Shown piece after piece: positions 39,008 to 47,182 of a DNA stretch of 64,000 bases. Each line of letters opens with the position of its first letter. Positions within the stretch are counted from its first letter, which is position 1. The DNA lies in assembly GCF_900115475.1 (NCBI RefSeq), contig NZ_FOWP01000003.1, positions 1 through 64,000 on the forward strand. The letters run 5' to 3'. The notes under the pieces are model-generated. The model did no database searches and was not told where the DNA came from. It saw only the letters and a list, made by a program, of their open reading frames with translations. A program made the position numbers and the translations under genes. The stretch is from Ectopseudomonas composti (GTDB lineage: Bacteria > Pseudomonadota > Gammaproteobacteria > Pseudomonadales > Pseudomonadaceae).

Positions 39008-39208
39008 TCACGCCACCTGGCACCAGCCCTGGCGAATGCAAACGGCTTCGTGGATCGCCAGCATCTCGCTGTGTCGTGTCGGCATGCGCAGGGTCAGCAT
39101 GCTGCCATCATCGAGCTGCAGGGCGGCTTCGGTCTCGAATTGCAGGCCGCCGTCTTGCAGATGAACATAGGTGACGCCATAGGCGTCGTGGTTGAGTTGG
39201 CTGTGCAT
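39008..39208 (-). CDS. Hypothetical protein
   Basis: The 66-residue product starts MHSQLNHDAYGVTYVHLQDG after a strong AGGAGAG ribosome site. A longer in-frame start lacks such a site and is rejected. It is predicted as a small beta-rich soluble domain with a late Cys pair (CIRQGWC). I do not recognise a family. It shares strand and close spacing with a possible 37-residue gene upstream. Confidence 0.6.
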   Translation of the reverse strand: MHSQLNHDAYGVTYVHLQDGGLQFETEAALQLDDGSMLTLRMPTRHSEMLAIHEAVCIRQGWCQVA

Positions 39209-39230
39209 GGCTGCTCTCCTGCGTTGGCTG

Positions 39231-39344
39231 TCAGCTTTTACGAATGTCACGGGCGGCTGGCTCCGCTGGAGCGGGACGAGCCGGTGCCGAAGTCTGGAAG
39301 GCGGAAGCAGCGGCGAAGCTGGCGAGTGCGGCATAGATGCTCAT
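39231..39344 (-). CDS. Possible very small Ala/Pro-rich protein
   Basis: A 37-codon frame reads MSIYAALASFAAASAFQTSA then PARPAPAEPAARDIRKS. It has GAAGGAAA eight bases before the ATG. The N terminus looks like a weak signal or membrane segment. It lies 22 bases before the 66-residue gene on the same strand. The ribosome site argues for translation, but the length makes this uncertain. Confidence 0.4.
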   Translation of the reverse strand: MSIYAALASFAAASAFQTSAPARPAPAEPAARDIRKS

Positions 39345-39490
39345 GGTGAATTTCCTTCTGTGTGCTGAGGGCGACTGCCCGATGTGGCGATATTCGCCGC
39401 GGGCCGGCAATCACAGAAGTGAATGAAGCGCATGGTAACTATCGAAGCGGCTGATGGAGCGTCCTTCGGGCACGACTTTGCTTATGAGTT

Positions 39491-39506
39491 GTCAATTTTA
39501 ATTGAC
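39491..39506. promoter_or_regulatory. Palindrome upstream of the amidotransferase gene
   Basis: GTCAATT-TT-AATTGAC is a perfect AT-rich dyad about 150 bases before the start at 39644. It lies in a roughly 300-base spacer (39345-39643) that otherwise holds no gene. Confidence 0.5.
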
Positions 39507-39643
39507 GACTGTTCGTGGCATTGCACAGTGCCGACAATCGCGAATCTGCTTGAAAATCAGGGTCGGCTATTTCTTTGTGCGAGTTCATGTGTTAAGAAAA
39601 ACGCACAAATCACCCACCCTCCGTGTTCACCACAGGAAACCTC

Positions 39644-40369
39644 ATGTCACTGCGTATCTGCATCCTGGAAACTGACATCCTCCGCCCCGAACTGGTCGAC
39701 CAGTATCAGGGCTATGGCCGCATGTTCGAGCAGTTGTTCGCTCAGCAGCCGGTTGCGGCGGAGTTCAGTGTCTACAACGTGGTGGATGGGCATTACCCGC
39801 CCGATAGCGAGAAATTCGATGCTTACCTGGTGACCGGCAGTAAGGCCGATTCTTTTGGTAGCGATCCGTGGATTCAGACGCTAAAGGAATATCTGCTTGA
39901 GCGTTACAAACGTGGCGACAAGCTGTTGGGCATCTGCTTCGGCCACCAACTGCTGGCGCTGTTGCTGGGCGGCAAGGCCGAGCGTGCCGAGCAAGGTTGG
40001 GGGGTTGGCGTGCACAGTTACCGCCTGGCAGGCAAACCGCAGTGGATGAGCCCGGCTCTGGACGAGCTGCAGCTGCTGATCAGCCACCAGGATCAGGTCA
40101 CTCGCCTGCCGGAAAAGGCCACGCTGCTGGCGTCCAGCGACTTCTGCCCGATTGGTGCTTACCACATCGAGGATCAGGTGTTGTGCTTTCAGGGGCACCC
40201 GGAATTCGTCCACGATTACTCGCGGGCGCTGCTTGAGCTGCGTCAGCAGCATCTTGGCGAGCAGATCTATCAGCAGGGCGTGGATAGCCTCAAACACTCG
40301 CAGCAGGGCAGTGCTGTGGCGGAGTGGATGATGCGTTTTGTCGCTCAGGGCAAACAAGCCAAGGCCTGA
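39644..40369 (+). CDS. Class I glutamine amidotransferase family protein
   Basis: The 241-residue protein has the catalytic triad elements of class I GATases: Cys in LLGICFGHQLLALLLGG and His/Glu in FQGHPEF. The start at 39644 is preceded by CACAGGAAACC; a GTG at 39623 is rejected. It stands alone as a hydrolase-type domain. P. aeruginosa PA1742 (PauD2, gamma-glutamyl-GABA hydrolase) lies, from memory, in a similar neighbourhood, so that role is possible but unproven. Confidence 0.87.
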   Translation: MSLRICILETDILRPELVDQYQGYGRMFEQLFAQQPVAAEFSVYNVVDGHYPPDSEKFDAYLVTGSKADSFGSDPWIQTLKEYLLERYKRGDKLLGICFGHQLLALLLGGKAERAEQGWGVGVHSYRLAGKPQWMSPALDELQLLISHQDQVTRLPEKATLLASSDFCPIGAYHIEDQVLCFQGHPEFVHDYSRALLELRQQHLGEQIYQQGVDSLKHSQQGSAVAEWMMRFVAQGKQAKA

Positions 40370-40385
40370 ATCTGATATCGAGACA

Positions 40386-40413
40386 TGAAAAAGCCCGGTT
40401 ATCCGGGTTTTTT
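40386..40413. terminator. Bidirectional intrinsic terminator
   Basis: AAGCCCGG-TTAT-CCGGGTTT with flanking A5 and T6 runs, inside a longer ACATGAAAA/TTTTCATGT symmetry. It serves the amidotransferase gene on one strand and the small membrane genes on the other. Confidence 0.85.
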
Positions 40414-40655
40414 CATGTCTGCTGAGTGAGCACGAAGTAAGGCGAGAGCCGTTCGCCTCTGCTCGGTGGTGGGCTGCTGCGCTGCCGCTTGAGGCTCTCG
40501 GCCAGCTCCAGATGATGAGCCAGTTTGTGGCTGCATTCGATATTGCGCGCCACGGTGCCAGCCGAGCCTTTGCCGATGCCACTCAGGGCCAGCAAGGTGG
40601 TCAGCAGCGACAGGCTGGCGAGCACCAGCAGGCGGGTGCGGTGATTTTTGATCAT
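40413..40655 (-). CDS. Small membrane-anchored hypothetical protein
   Basis: The 80-residue protein begins MIKNHRTRLLVLASLSLLTT, a basic start with one membrane helix or signal segment (about 8-26), followed by a hydrophilic part with one Cys. It lies ten bases downstream of another small membrane gene on the same strand and ends at a terminator, consistent with a two-gene unit. No family recognised. Confidence 0.6.
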   Translation of the reverse strand: MIKNHRTRLLVLASLSLLTTLLALSGIGKGSAGTVARNIECSHKLAHHLELAESLKRQRSSPPPSRGERLSPYFVLTQQT

Positions 40656-40665
40656 GGCCGTCCAC

Positions 40666-40860
40666 TCAACCTTGCGAGCGCGCGCCGAGCAGGGCGGGCA
40701 AATGAGTGATCAGGCTCTGTAGCGGGCCTGCTTGTGCAACGGTTGGAGTGCTTGGCTGGACGGCGGCGTAACTCACGACCAGCACCGTAGAGGTGCAGAT
40801 CAGGTATAGGCCGATGGCTGCGAGGGCACCGTTGCGGGCGGCTTGAGAGAGGCGGGACAT
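40666..40860 (-). CDS. Small membrane hypothetical protein
   Basis: The 64-residue protein has a hydrophobic segment at about residues 12-34 (ALAAIGLYLICTSTVLVVSY) and a Thr/Pro/Gln-rich tail ending in LLGARSQG. GGAGCACAG precedes the ATG. It appears to form an operon with the 80-residue gene downstream. I do not recognise the family. Confidence 0.58.
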   Translation of the reverse strand: MSRLSQAARNGALAAIGLYLICTSTVLVVSYAAVQPSTPTVAQAGPLQSLITHLPALLGARSQG

Positions 40861-41006
40861 GTTCTGTGCTCCAGGTCGGGAGGTGGCGTGGGCACAGAAT
40901 CGCCGAAGTCATTTCGATTGAATAATGGATGCTCTGCAGAGTCACTATCGATGGATTTGATGATCAAGGCGGGTCGCCATTGCGCACAGGCGTCCCGCTT
41001 CAACAC

Positions 41007-41729
41007 TCAGGCCGTCGCCAATTCCCTGTCCATGCTGCTGATGCACTCGCTCATGGCTTGCTGGCAGCGTTCCATCAGGGCGGGCATGTCGTCCAGGCTG
41101 AGGCCTTCGGTGGGGATTGCTGGCAACGAACGGATCATGATGCGCCCGCTGTTCCAGCGATTCAGGCGCATGGACTTAGCGTAGTTGCTCACGCACACCG
41201 GGATGATCGGTACGCCGGCACTGATCGCCATCTGAAATGCTCCCTTCTTGAACGGCAGCAGGCCGCGGCCTAGGTTGCGCGTGCCTTCGGGGAAGACCCA
41301 GATCGAGGTGTCGCGGTTGCGCAGCGTTTCGGTGGTGGTGAGCATCGCGCGCTTGGCGGCGACGGCGTTACTGCGATCGATCAGCACGTTGCCGGCCAGC
41401 CAGTACAGCTGTCCGAAGAACGGCACCCACTTGAGGCTCTTCTTGCCGATGCTCACGGTGCGCTCCGGTACCACGCGGCCAAGCACGTACAGGTCGAAGT
41501 TGGACTGGTGGTTGGCGATGATCACGCAGGAGCGCTGGTGCTCCAGCAAGGGACGTACATCGGTCTTCAGCTTCAGGCGCAGCAGGCACAGTGCAGGTAG
41601 CGAATAGAGGCGTGCACAGAGGCGGCTATTGTCCGGATTGAACGGGCGACACAGGCCAATCAGCAGGCCGAGGAGGCCGGCCAGGATGAAATGCACGCCC
41701 ATCAGCAGCATGCGCAAAACGAAGAGCAT
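41007..41729 (-). CDS. plsC: 1-acyl-sn-glycerol-3-phosphate acyltransferase
   Basis: The 240-residue enzyme has an N-terminal membrane helix and the acyltransferase motifs NHQSNFD (HX4D), FPEGTRN and later VPIIPVCVSN. It adds the second acyl chain to lysophosphatidic acid at the inner membrane. Pseudomonas genomes have several PlsC paralogues, so this may not be the principal one. It is monocistronic. Confidence 0.92.
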   Translation of the reverse strand: MLFVLRMLLMGVHFILAGLLGLLIGLCRPFNPDNSRLCARLYSLPALCLLRLKLKTDVRPLLEHQRSCVIIANHQSNFDLYVLGRVVPERTVSIGKKSLKWVPFFGQLYWLAGNVLIDRSNAVAAKRAMLTTTETLRNRDTSIWVFPEGTRNLGRGLLPFKKGAFQMAISAGVPIIPVCVSNYAKSMRLNRWNSGRIMIRSLPAIPTEGLSLDDMPALMERCQQAMSECISSMDRELATA

Positions 41730-41865
41730 GGGGGATAACCGTCAGAGGAGGGGCGCGCAGTGTACGGGCGTTCACTCTGCCGGGCAATTGTCCGAAACTA
41801 CCGCTTGGTGTGCGCTAACGTCCTGAATTGTCGCAGAACTTGTCGGTTTCCGTGCCCCATGCAGA

Positions 41866-41887
41866 AAGGGCGCCTCACGGCGCCCTT
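41866..41887 (-). terminator. Intrinsic terminator after alaC
   Basis: AAGGGCGCC-TCAC-GGCGCCCTT forms nine pairs and, on the minus strand, continues with a short T tract (CCCTTTCTGC). It is seven bases past the alaC stop. Confidence 0.7.
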
Positions 41888-41893
41888 CAATGC

Positions 41894-43123
41894 TTAGTCG
41901 GTTTCTGCCTTGGCCGGCTTGCCTGGCAGCAAACCGTCGGCGCGGAACATCGCCTTGATGCCGCGCAGCGCCTGACGACTGCGGTCCTGGTTCTCGATCA
42001 GGGCGAAGCGTACATGGTCGTCGCCATAGTCGCCAAAACCCAAGCCCGGCGAGACGCAGACCTTGGCCTCGGCCAGCAGCTTCTTGGCGAACTCCAGCGA
42101 GCCCAGGTGCGCGTAGGCGTCGGGGATCTTGGCCCAGATGTACATCGAGGCCTTGGGTTTTTCCACCATCCAGCCGATCTCGTGCAGGCCCTTGACCAGC
42201 AGGTTGCGGCGTTGCCGGTACTGTTCGGCGATGTCGTGCACGCATTGCTGATCGCCTTCCAGCGCAGCGATGGCCGCCACCTGCAGCGGGGTGAAGGTGC
42301 CGTAGTCGTGGTAGCTCTTGATCCGCGCCAGGGCGCTGACCAGCTCCGGGTTGCCGACCATGAAGCCGATCCGCCAGCCAGCCATGTTGTAGCTCTTGGA
42401 CAGGGTGAAGAACTCCACCGCGATGTCCTTGGCACCCGGCACCTGCATGATCGAGGGCGCTTTCCAGCCGTCATAGACGATGTCGGCGTAAGCCAGGTCG
42501 TGCACCACCAGCACGTCATACTGCTTGGCCAGAGTCACCACGCGCTCGAAGAAATCCAGCTCCACGCACTGCGCGGTGGGGTTGGAAGGGAAGCCGAGGA
42601 TCATCATCTTCGGCTTGGGAATCGATTCGCGGATGGCCCGTTCCAGCTCGGCGAAGAAGTCCACGCCCGGCACCAGCGGTACGGAGCGCACCTGGGCGCC
42701 GGCGATCACGGCGCCGTAAATGTGAATCGGGTAACTGGGGTTGGGCACCAGCACGGTATCGCCATGATCCAGGGTGGCCAGCATCAGATGCGCCAGGCCT
42801 TCCTTGGAGCCGATGGTGACGATAGCTTCGTTTTCCGGATCGATCTCCACGTCGTAGCGGTCCTTGTACCAGCGCGAGATTGCACGGCGCAGGCGGGGAA
42901 TACCGCGAGAAGTGGAGTATCCGTGGGTGTCTTCACGCTGGGCGACCTGCACGAGTTTCTCGACGATGTGCGGCGGAGTCGCGCCGTCGGGGTTGCCCAT
43001 GGAGAAGTCGATGATGTCTTCACCGCGACGGCGTGCAGCCATCTTCAGTTCGGCGGTGATGTTGAAGACGTAGGGGGGGAGACGATCGATGCGCGCAAAA
43101 CGGCGCTTGGCGTTCTCGGCCAT
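41894..43123 (-). CDS. alaC: Alanine-type aminotransferase (AlaC/YfdZ family)
   Basis: The 409-residue fold-type I PLP enzyme contains [22 protein letters not shown] and the Schiff-base Lys in [17 protein letters not shown]. It resembles AlaC, which converts pyruvate and glutamate to alanine and 2-oxoglutarate. GAGGAAATC precedes the ATG at 43123, preferred over an upstream start. The Cys in AQC near the substrate site is typical of this subgroup. Other small-chain amino acids remain possible substrates. Confidence 0.88.
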   Translation of the reverse strand: MAENAKRRFARIDRLPPYVFNITAELKMAARRRGEDIIDFSMGNPDGATPPHIVEKLVQVAQREDTHGYSTSRGIPRLRRAISRWYKDRYDVEIDPENEAIVTIGSKEGLAHLMLATLDHGDTVLVPNPSYPIHIYGAVIAGAQVRSVPLVPGVDFFAELERAIRESIPKPKMMILGFPSNPTAQCVELDFFERVVTLAKQYDVLVVHDLAYADIVYDGWKAPSIMQVPGAKDIAVEFFTLSKSYNMAGWRIGFMVGNPELVSALARIKSYHDYGTFTPLQVAAIAALEGDQQCVHDIAEQYRQRRNLLVKGLHEIGWMVEKPKASMYIWAKIPDAYAHLGSLEFAKKLLAEAKVCVSPGLGFGDYGDDHVRFALIENQDRSRQALRGIKAMFRADGLLPGKPAKAETD

Positions 43124-43256
43124 GATTTCCTCGGATACGTAAGCGCCCGGAACCGTCCGAGCGACGTTGGCCACAGGTGTGGTCGGCGCTAAAGATAAGG
43201 GCTGCCGAACTGCGCTGTCCAGCGCAGTTGCAGGCTAAAACAGCGAATCAGTCGCT

Positions 43257-44606
43257 TCAGCTCAACTCATCTTTCAAGCGCAGCAGCAAGGCACCCAGTG
43301 CCTCCACATCGGCGTCTTCGGTGCGCCAGGAGCAAAGGCTCAGGCGAAAGGCGGGGCGCCCCTCCCAGACAGTTGGTCCGAACCAGACTTCGCCGGACGC
43401 CTGGGCTGCTTGGCGAATGGCGATGGTCTGTTCGTCCGTATCGCCACGCACCAATACCTGGTTCAGCACAACCCGGTTCAGTACCTGATAGCCGGCGGCG
43501 CGCAGTCTGCTGGCCAGCTCTTCAGCCTGGCGGATGTGGCGGTCGATCATCGCTTTCAAGCCAGTGCGGCCCAGGTGGGCCAGGGCCGCCCAGACGGCGA
43601 TGCCTCGGGCGCGACGAGAGAACTCCAGTGTCAGGTTCTTCTGCGCATCCTTGCTCGCCGACGCGTAGGCTGCATCACTGTTCATCGCGGCAGCCAGTGC
43701 GTCGGCGTCACGGCAGATCGCCATGGCACTGTCGTAAGGGGTGTTCAGCCACTTGTGTCCATCGGTCGTCCAGCTATCTGCCAGCTCGACGCCTTGGAGC
43801 AAATGCGCTGAGGATGAGGCGCGCGCCCATAGGCCGAATGCGCCATCGACATGCACCCAGGCGTTAGCCTCGTGGGCTATGGCAATCAGTTCGGCAAAAC
43901 GGTCGAACTCGCCGGTATTGACCTCTCCGGCCTGCAATATCAGTAGCGTGCGCTCATCCAGTTCAGGGAGCCGGGCCGGGTCGATACGCCCGTACTGGTC
44001 CACGGGCGCATAGTGGAGGTGGTTCATGCCGAAGCCGAGTACGCGCAGTGCTTTCTTCACCGTGATGTGTGTCGTTTCTGCGAGTACGACGCGGATCTGC
44101 GGTGCGCCGAATAATCCGTCACCATCGAAATCCCAGCTCTGGCGTGCCAGCAGCACGCGCCGTGCGGCAGAAATACAGGCCAGGGTGCAGGCGGTTGCAC
44201 TGGTGCCAAACCCCACGGCGCTCTGATCCGGTAGCCCAAGTGCTTGGCAGACCCAGCGTCCGGCAATTTTCTCCAGCCGATCAGCGACTGGCGAATTGTC
44301 GAAGGACGAGGCGCATTGATCCCAGGCCAGTACCAGGCGTTCCGCAGCTGCTGCCACCGGCAGCGTCGCGCCGATGACGAAGCCGAAGTAACGCGCGGCA
44401 TTACTCGCCACGGTGGCTGGTGAGCCAATTTCGTCGAGCTGGCAGAGTACCTGATCGGCAGCATGGCCTTGCTCCGGCAGGGACTGGTCGAAGGTGGCCA
44501 GGGCGTCTATGGCTGAGGCGTCGGGGAAGACCCGGCGCGTGGGGATGCCGTCCAGGTAGGCCAGGGCGCGGCGGTCGGCTTCGGCCAGCAGGTCGTGTTC
44601 GGTCAT
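43257..44606 (-). CDS. PLP-dependent decarboxylase, group II (aromatic amino-acid decarboxylase-like)
   Basis: The 449-residue protein has the group II decarboxylase layout: N-terminal substrate region, AWVHVDGAFGLWA (Asp for PLP nitrogen) and the PLP Lys in WTTDGHKWLNTPYD. It should decarboxylate an amino acid to an amine, or act as an aldehyde synthase; the substrate is not predictable. A strong stem-loop directly precedes its ATG and three ACAGT repeats lie further upstream. It is downstream of nasT on the same strand, where nitrate-assimilation genes lie in P. aeruginosa. Confidence 0.83.
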   Translation of the reverse strand: MTEHDLLAEADRRALAYLDGIPTRRVFPDASAIDALATFDQSLPEQGHAADQVLCQLDEIGSPATVASNAARYFGFVIGATLPVAAAAERLVLAWDQCASSFDNSPVADRLEKIAGRWVCQALGLPDQSAVGFGTSATACTLACISAARRVLLARQSWDFDGDGLFGAPQIRVVLAETTHITVKKALRVLGFGMNHLHYAPVDQYGRIDPARLPELDERTLLILQAGEVNTGEFDRFAELIAIAHEANAWVHVDGAFGLWARASSSAHLLQGVELADSWTTDGHKWLNTPYDSAMAICRDADALAAAMNSDAAYASASKDAQKNLTLEFSRRARGIAVWAALAHLGRTGLKAMIDRHIRQAEELASRLRAAGYQVLNRVVLNQVLVRGDTDEQTIAIRQAAQASGEVWFGPTVWEGRPAFRLSLCSWRTEDADVEALGALLLRLKDELS

Positions 44607-44615
44607 GAGGGAATC

Positions 44616-44645
44616 CTCGGCTAGGGGCTGTCTACCCTAGCCGAG
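44616..44645 (-). promoter_or_regulatory. Leader hairpin abutting the decarboxylase start
   Basis: CTCGGCTAGGG (44616-44626) pairs perfectly with CCCTAGCCGAG (44635-44645), nine bases before the ATG. It is too close for a promoter and would compete with ribosome access. It may also be a terminator for nasT, but no T tract follows. Confidence 0.6.
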
Positions 44646-44704
44646 CCCAGCAGAACGCGGCATACACAGGCGCCAGCGAAGGCGGCTACAACAGTTGCCC
44701 GGGT

Positions 44705-44749
44705 GATACAGTCCATACCGATACAGTGAACTGTTTCAGCGGTACAGTT
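44705..44749. promoter_or_regulatory. Repeated (G/T)ATACAGT motifs before the decarboxylase gene
   Basis: GATACAGT occurs at 44705-44712 and 44720-44727 (15-base period), GTACAGTT at 44742-44749, and GATACAG-TGAA-CTGTTTC at 44720-44737 is a near-palindrome. Direct ATACAG repeats of this kind are bound by MocR/GntR-type PLP regulators in other operons. The regulator gene is not in this window. Confidence 0.5.
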
Positions 44750-44751
44750 GC

Positions 44752-45330
44752 TCAGCCGCCGAGCATGTCGTGCATGGCGATGATCTGTTCGGCCACCTGA
44801 ATCAGCTTCTGCTGGCGGCTCATGGCCTGGCGCCGCATCAGGGTGTAGGCCTCTTCCTCGTTGCAACTCTTCATCTTCATCAGCAGGCCCTTGGCCAGCT
44901 CCACGCGCTTGCGTTCAGCCAGTTGTGCGTCACGTGCCTGCAGCTGCGCGCGTAGCGCCTGGTCGCTCTCGAAGCGGGCCATGGCGACGTCGAGAATCGG
45001 TTGCAGGCGCTGAGCGTGGATGCCCTCGACGATGTAGGCGCTGACGCCGCTCTGGATCGCCTGGCGCATCACGCCGGGGTCGTGCTCGTCGGTGAACATG
45101 ACGATGGGACGCGGTTGGTCACGGCTGACCAGCACCACTTGTTCCATCACGTCGCGGCCGGGGGATTCGGTATCGATCAGGATGACGTCGGGACGCACGG
45201 CCTCGACGCGTTCGGGCAGGTCGATGGTCAAGCCGGATTCGTCGATCACCTCGAAACCCGCCTCGATCAGCGCGCATTTCAGGCGGCCGACTTTCTTCGG
45301 GGTGTCGTTGATCAGCAGGATACGCAGCAT
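44752..45330 (-). CDS. nasT: NasT, ANTAR-domain antiterminator for nitrate assimilation
   Basis: The 192-residue protein has an N-terminal receiver-like domain (LRILLINDTPKKVGRLKCAL) and a C-terminal ANTAR RNA-binding domain, with the conserved RKRVELAKGLLMKMKSCNEEEAYTLMRRQAM. NasT binds paired stem-loops in leader RNA and prevents termination; NasS holds it inactive until nitrate is present. It lies 18 bases after nasS. No nitrate or nitrite reductase gene follows within the window. Confidence 0.95.
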   Translation of the reverse strand: MLRILLINDTPKKVGRLKCALIEAGFEVIDESGLTIDLPERVEAVRPDVILIDTESPGRDVMEQVVLVSRDQPRPIVMFTDEHDPGVMRQAIQSGVSAYIVEGIHAQRLQPILDVAMARFESDQALRAQLQARDAQLAERKRVELAKGLLMKMKSCNEEEAYTLMRRQAMSRQQKLIQVAEQIIAMHDMLGG

Positions 45331-45348
45331 CGAGGGCTCTCCTGGCAG

Positions 45349-46560
45349 TTACACGGCGACAGCCGAGCTGTCGGCCAGGGCATGCAGACGAAAACTGCGG
45401 GCGTAGGCGGCGGGATCGCTGCCGTCCCAGCACGTGCCGTCCTGCAGGATCGAGCTGCGCATCTCGCCCGGCACTGCAATCCCCAGTGCTGTTGCTGCCT
45501 CGCGGTACAGCGCCAGTTGCTGAACCTGGCGGGCTACGTCCAGGTAGTCGGGGTCGCTGCGCAGCAGGCCCCAGCGACGGAACTGGGTCATGAACCACAT
45601 GGCATCGGACAGGTAGGGCTGGTTGACCAGGCCGCCGGCATGGAAGCGCAGCGGGTGCTCGTCCTGCCAGGCGTGGCCGAGGCCGTTCTGATACTGACCG
45701 AGGAAGCGCGGGGTGATCGCCGAGACTGGAGCGTTGACGTAGTCGCTGCCGCTGAGCAGCAGGGCGGTACTGCGCCTGTTTTCCTCGCTGTCATCAATGA
45801 AGCGTGCGGCGTCGAGCACCGCCATGATCAGGGCGCGGGCGGTGTTGGGATTCTGGTCGACGAAGGCGCGGGTGCAGCCCAGCACTTTTTCCGGGTGATC
45901 TGGCCAGATCGCCTGAATGGTGGTGACGGTGCAGCCGAGCTGTTCATCGACGGCCTTGGCGGTCCAGGGCTCGCCGACGCAGAAGCCGTCGATGCGCCTG
46001 GCCTTGAGGTGTTCGACCATCTGTGGCGGCGGCACCACTACGCTGTCGACATCGCGCAGCGGATGAATGCCCTGGCTGGCCAGCCAGTAGTAGAGCCACA
46101 TCGCATGGGTGCCGGTCGGGAACGTCTGGGCGAAGGTCAGGCGTGCTTCATGCTGGTGCACGTATTGCCGCAGTGCTTCGCCGCTGGTCACGCCGGCCTC
46201 CTGCAGCGTTTGCGAGAGGTTGATGCTCTGGCCGTTCTGGTTCAGCCCCATGAGTACGGCCATATCGGTGGTCGCCGCACCGCCTAGGCCCAGCTGCACG
46301 CCGTAGATCAACCCATAGAGGCTGTGGGCGGCGTCCAGTTCACCACTGAGCAGGCGGTCGCGCGAGCTGGCCCAGGACGTCTGACGCTGCAGCCTGAGGC
46401 TCAGCCCATATTTCTCGGCGAAACCCTGGGTCGCGGCGACAATCACCGAAGCCGAGTCGCTCAAGGCCATGAAGCCGATGTTCAGCACGCTCTTCTCCGG
46501 GGCGTCGCTGCCCCAGGCCCAGGCCAGGGCATCGTCACGCGGGGTGTCGTGTTCGCTCAT
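45349..46560 (-). CDS. nasS: NasS, nitrate-sensing partner of NasT
   Basis: The 403-residue protein belongs to the NrtA/CmpA nitrate-binding family but has no signal peptide, which fits cytoplasmic NasS rather than an ABC transporter lipoprotein. Family segments include LNIGFMALSDSASVIVA, TGTHAMWLYYWLASQGI and CVGEPWTAKAV. It binds nitrate or nitrite and releases NasT. Its leader carries ANTAR-type hairpins, and a sigma-54-like promoter lies upstream, overlapping the end of the intergenic region after ygdR. Confidence 0.95.
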   Translation of the reverse strand: MSEHDTPRDDALAWAWGSDAPEKSVLNIGFMALSDSASVIVAATQGFAEKYGLSLRLQRQTSWASSRDRLLSGELDAAHSLYGLIYGVQLGLGGAATTDMAVLMGLNQNGQSINLSQTLQEAGVTSGEALRQYVHQHEARLTFAQTFPTGTHAMWLYYWLASQGIHPLRDVDSVVVPPPQMVEHLKARRIDGFCVGEPWTAKAVDEQLGCTVTTIQAIWPDHPEKVLGCTRAFVDQNPNTARALIMAVLDAARFIDDSEENRRSTALLLSGSDYVNAPVSAITPRFLGQYQNGLGHAWQDEHPLRFHAGGLVNQPYLSDAMWFMTQFRRWGLLRSDPDYLDVARQVQQLALYREAATALGIAVPGEMRSSILQDGTCWDGSDPAAYARSFRLHALADSSAVAV

Positions 46561-46612
46561 GCTGTTTCCTTACGCTCACGCAAAAGACGGTGGTTCATGG
46601 ATTGCCGTCCAT

Positions 46613-46695
46613 AAAAAAGCGTCGTACCCATCCCGGCTGCAAAGCAGGGATCGAATACGACGCCGTTGTCGATCAAGCCATTTCCGACGTTGGAA
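46613..46695 (-). promoter_or_regulatory. ANTAR-type antitermination leader of nasST (two hexaloop hairpins plus terminator)
   Basis: Read on the minus strand. Hairpin P1 is TTCC-AACGTC-GGAA (46695-46682). After ten bases comes hairpin P2, CGAC-AACGGC-GTCG (46671-46658). Both six-base loops have A1 and G4, the features known for ANTAR RNA targets. P2's 3' half is reused as the 5' arm GCGTCGTA (46663-46656) of a terminator that closes with TACGACGC (46626-46619) and T6 (46618-46613). P2 and the terminator are therefore mutually exclusive. nasS starts 53 bases later. Confidence 0.8.
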
Positions 46696-46716
46696 GGGCC
46701 TTTTGCGATGAGATGA

Positions 46717-46732
46717 AGCAAGGCATATGCCA
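46717..46732 (-). promoter_or_regulatory. Sigma-54 (-24/-12) promoter of nasST
   Basis: TGGCATATGCCTTGCT on the minus strand keeps TGGCA, the GG/GC spacing and TTGCW of the sigma-54 consensus. Initiation near 46706 would put the whole ANTAR leader in the transcript. Confidence 0.75.
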
Positions 46733-46747
46733 GCGCGCTTTCAGGCC

Positions 46748-46957
46748 TCAGCGCTCGAGCATCTGTTTGACGCTGCTTTGCGGAATCTGTTGCTTGCGGC
46801 CCTCGCTGTCGGTGAACTCGAGCATGCCGGTGTCCTCGTCCAGTTCCGGCTTGCCATCGCTGGTGAGCATCTGGCCGTCTGTGGTGGTGATGATGTATTC
46901 GCTGGCGCAGCCGGCCAGGCCAAGCAGGCACAGGGCGACGATGATCCATGGCTTCAT
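46748..46957 (-). CDS. YgdI/YgdR-family lipoprotein
   Basis: The 69-residue protein has a lipoprotein signal (LLGLAGCAS, Cys 17) and a mature domain reading YIITTTDGQMLTSDGKPELDE with SSVKQMLER at the end, the YgdI/YgdR SH3-like pattern. AGGAG precedes the ATG at 46957. A very long upstream extension in frame runs through the inverted-repeat region and is not real. The nasST promoter starts only 16 bases after its stop. Confidence 0.9.
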   Translation of the reverse strand: MKPWIIVALCLLGLAGCASEYIITTTDGQMLTSDGKPELDEDTGMLEFTDSEGRKQQIPQSSVKQMLER

Positions 46958-47182
46958 GATGGGCTCCTGAATGGTTGTCGGGGGACTCCCCATTTCAGAC
47001 GGTAGACGGTGGTGCATCGGCTGCAAGCCGGGTGCGGAAAAAGGCCATTTGGCGTGGGTATAGAAAGGTTCTTCGCATTCTTGCGTGGAGGATCCGCTTG
47101 ATATCGGACTGGCAAGTTTGTGTTTTCTGTACGCAGCGCTATTTATCTTCGGGCAACGATCATTAGTGTGGCGATCTTTCGT
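46958..47182. other. Non-coding spacer between lipoprotein gene and long inverted repeat
   Basis: No gene is supported. It contains the YgdR-family lipoprotein promoter region. A TGGTGCA half-site at 47010-47016 resembles half of an NtrC site but lacks its partner. Confidence 0.5.

Noticed and set aside
47010..47016. NtrC site for nasST upstream of the sigma-54 promoter
   Set aside because: Only a TGGTGCA half-site is present, about 300 bases away, with no matching second half.
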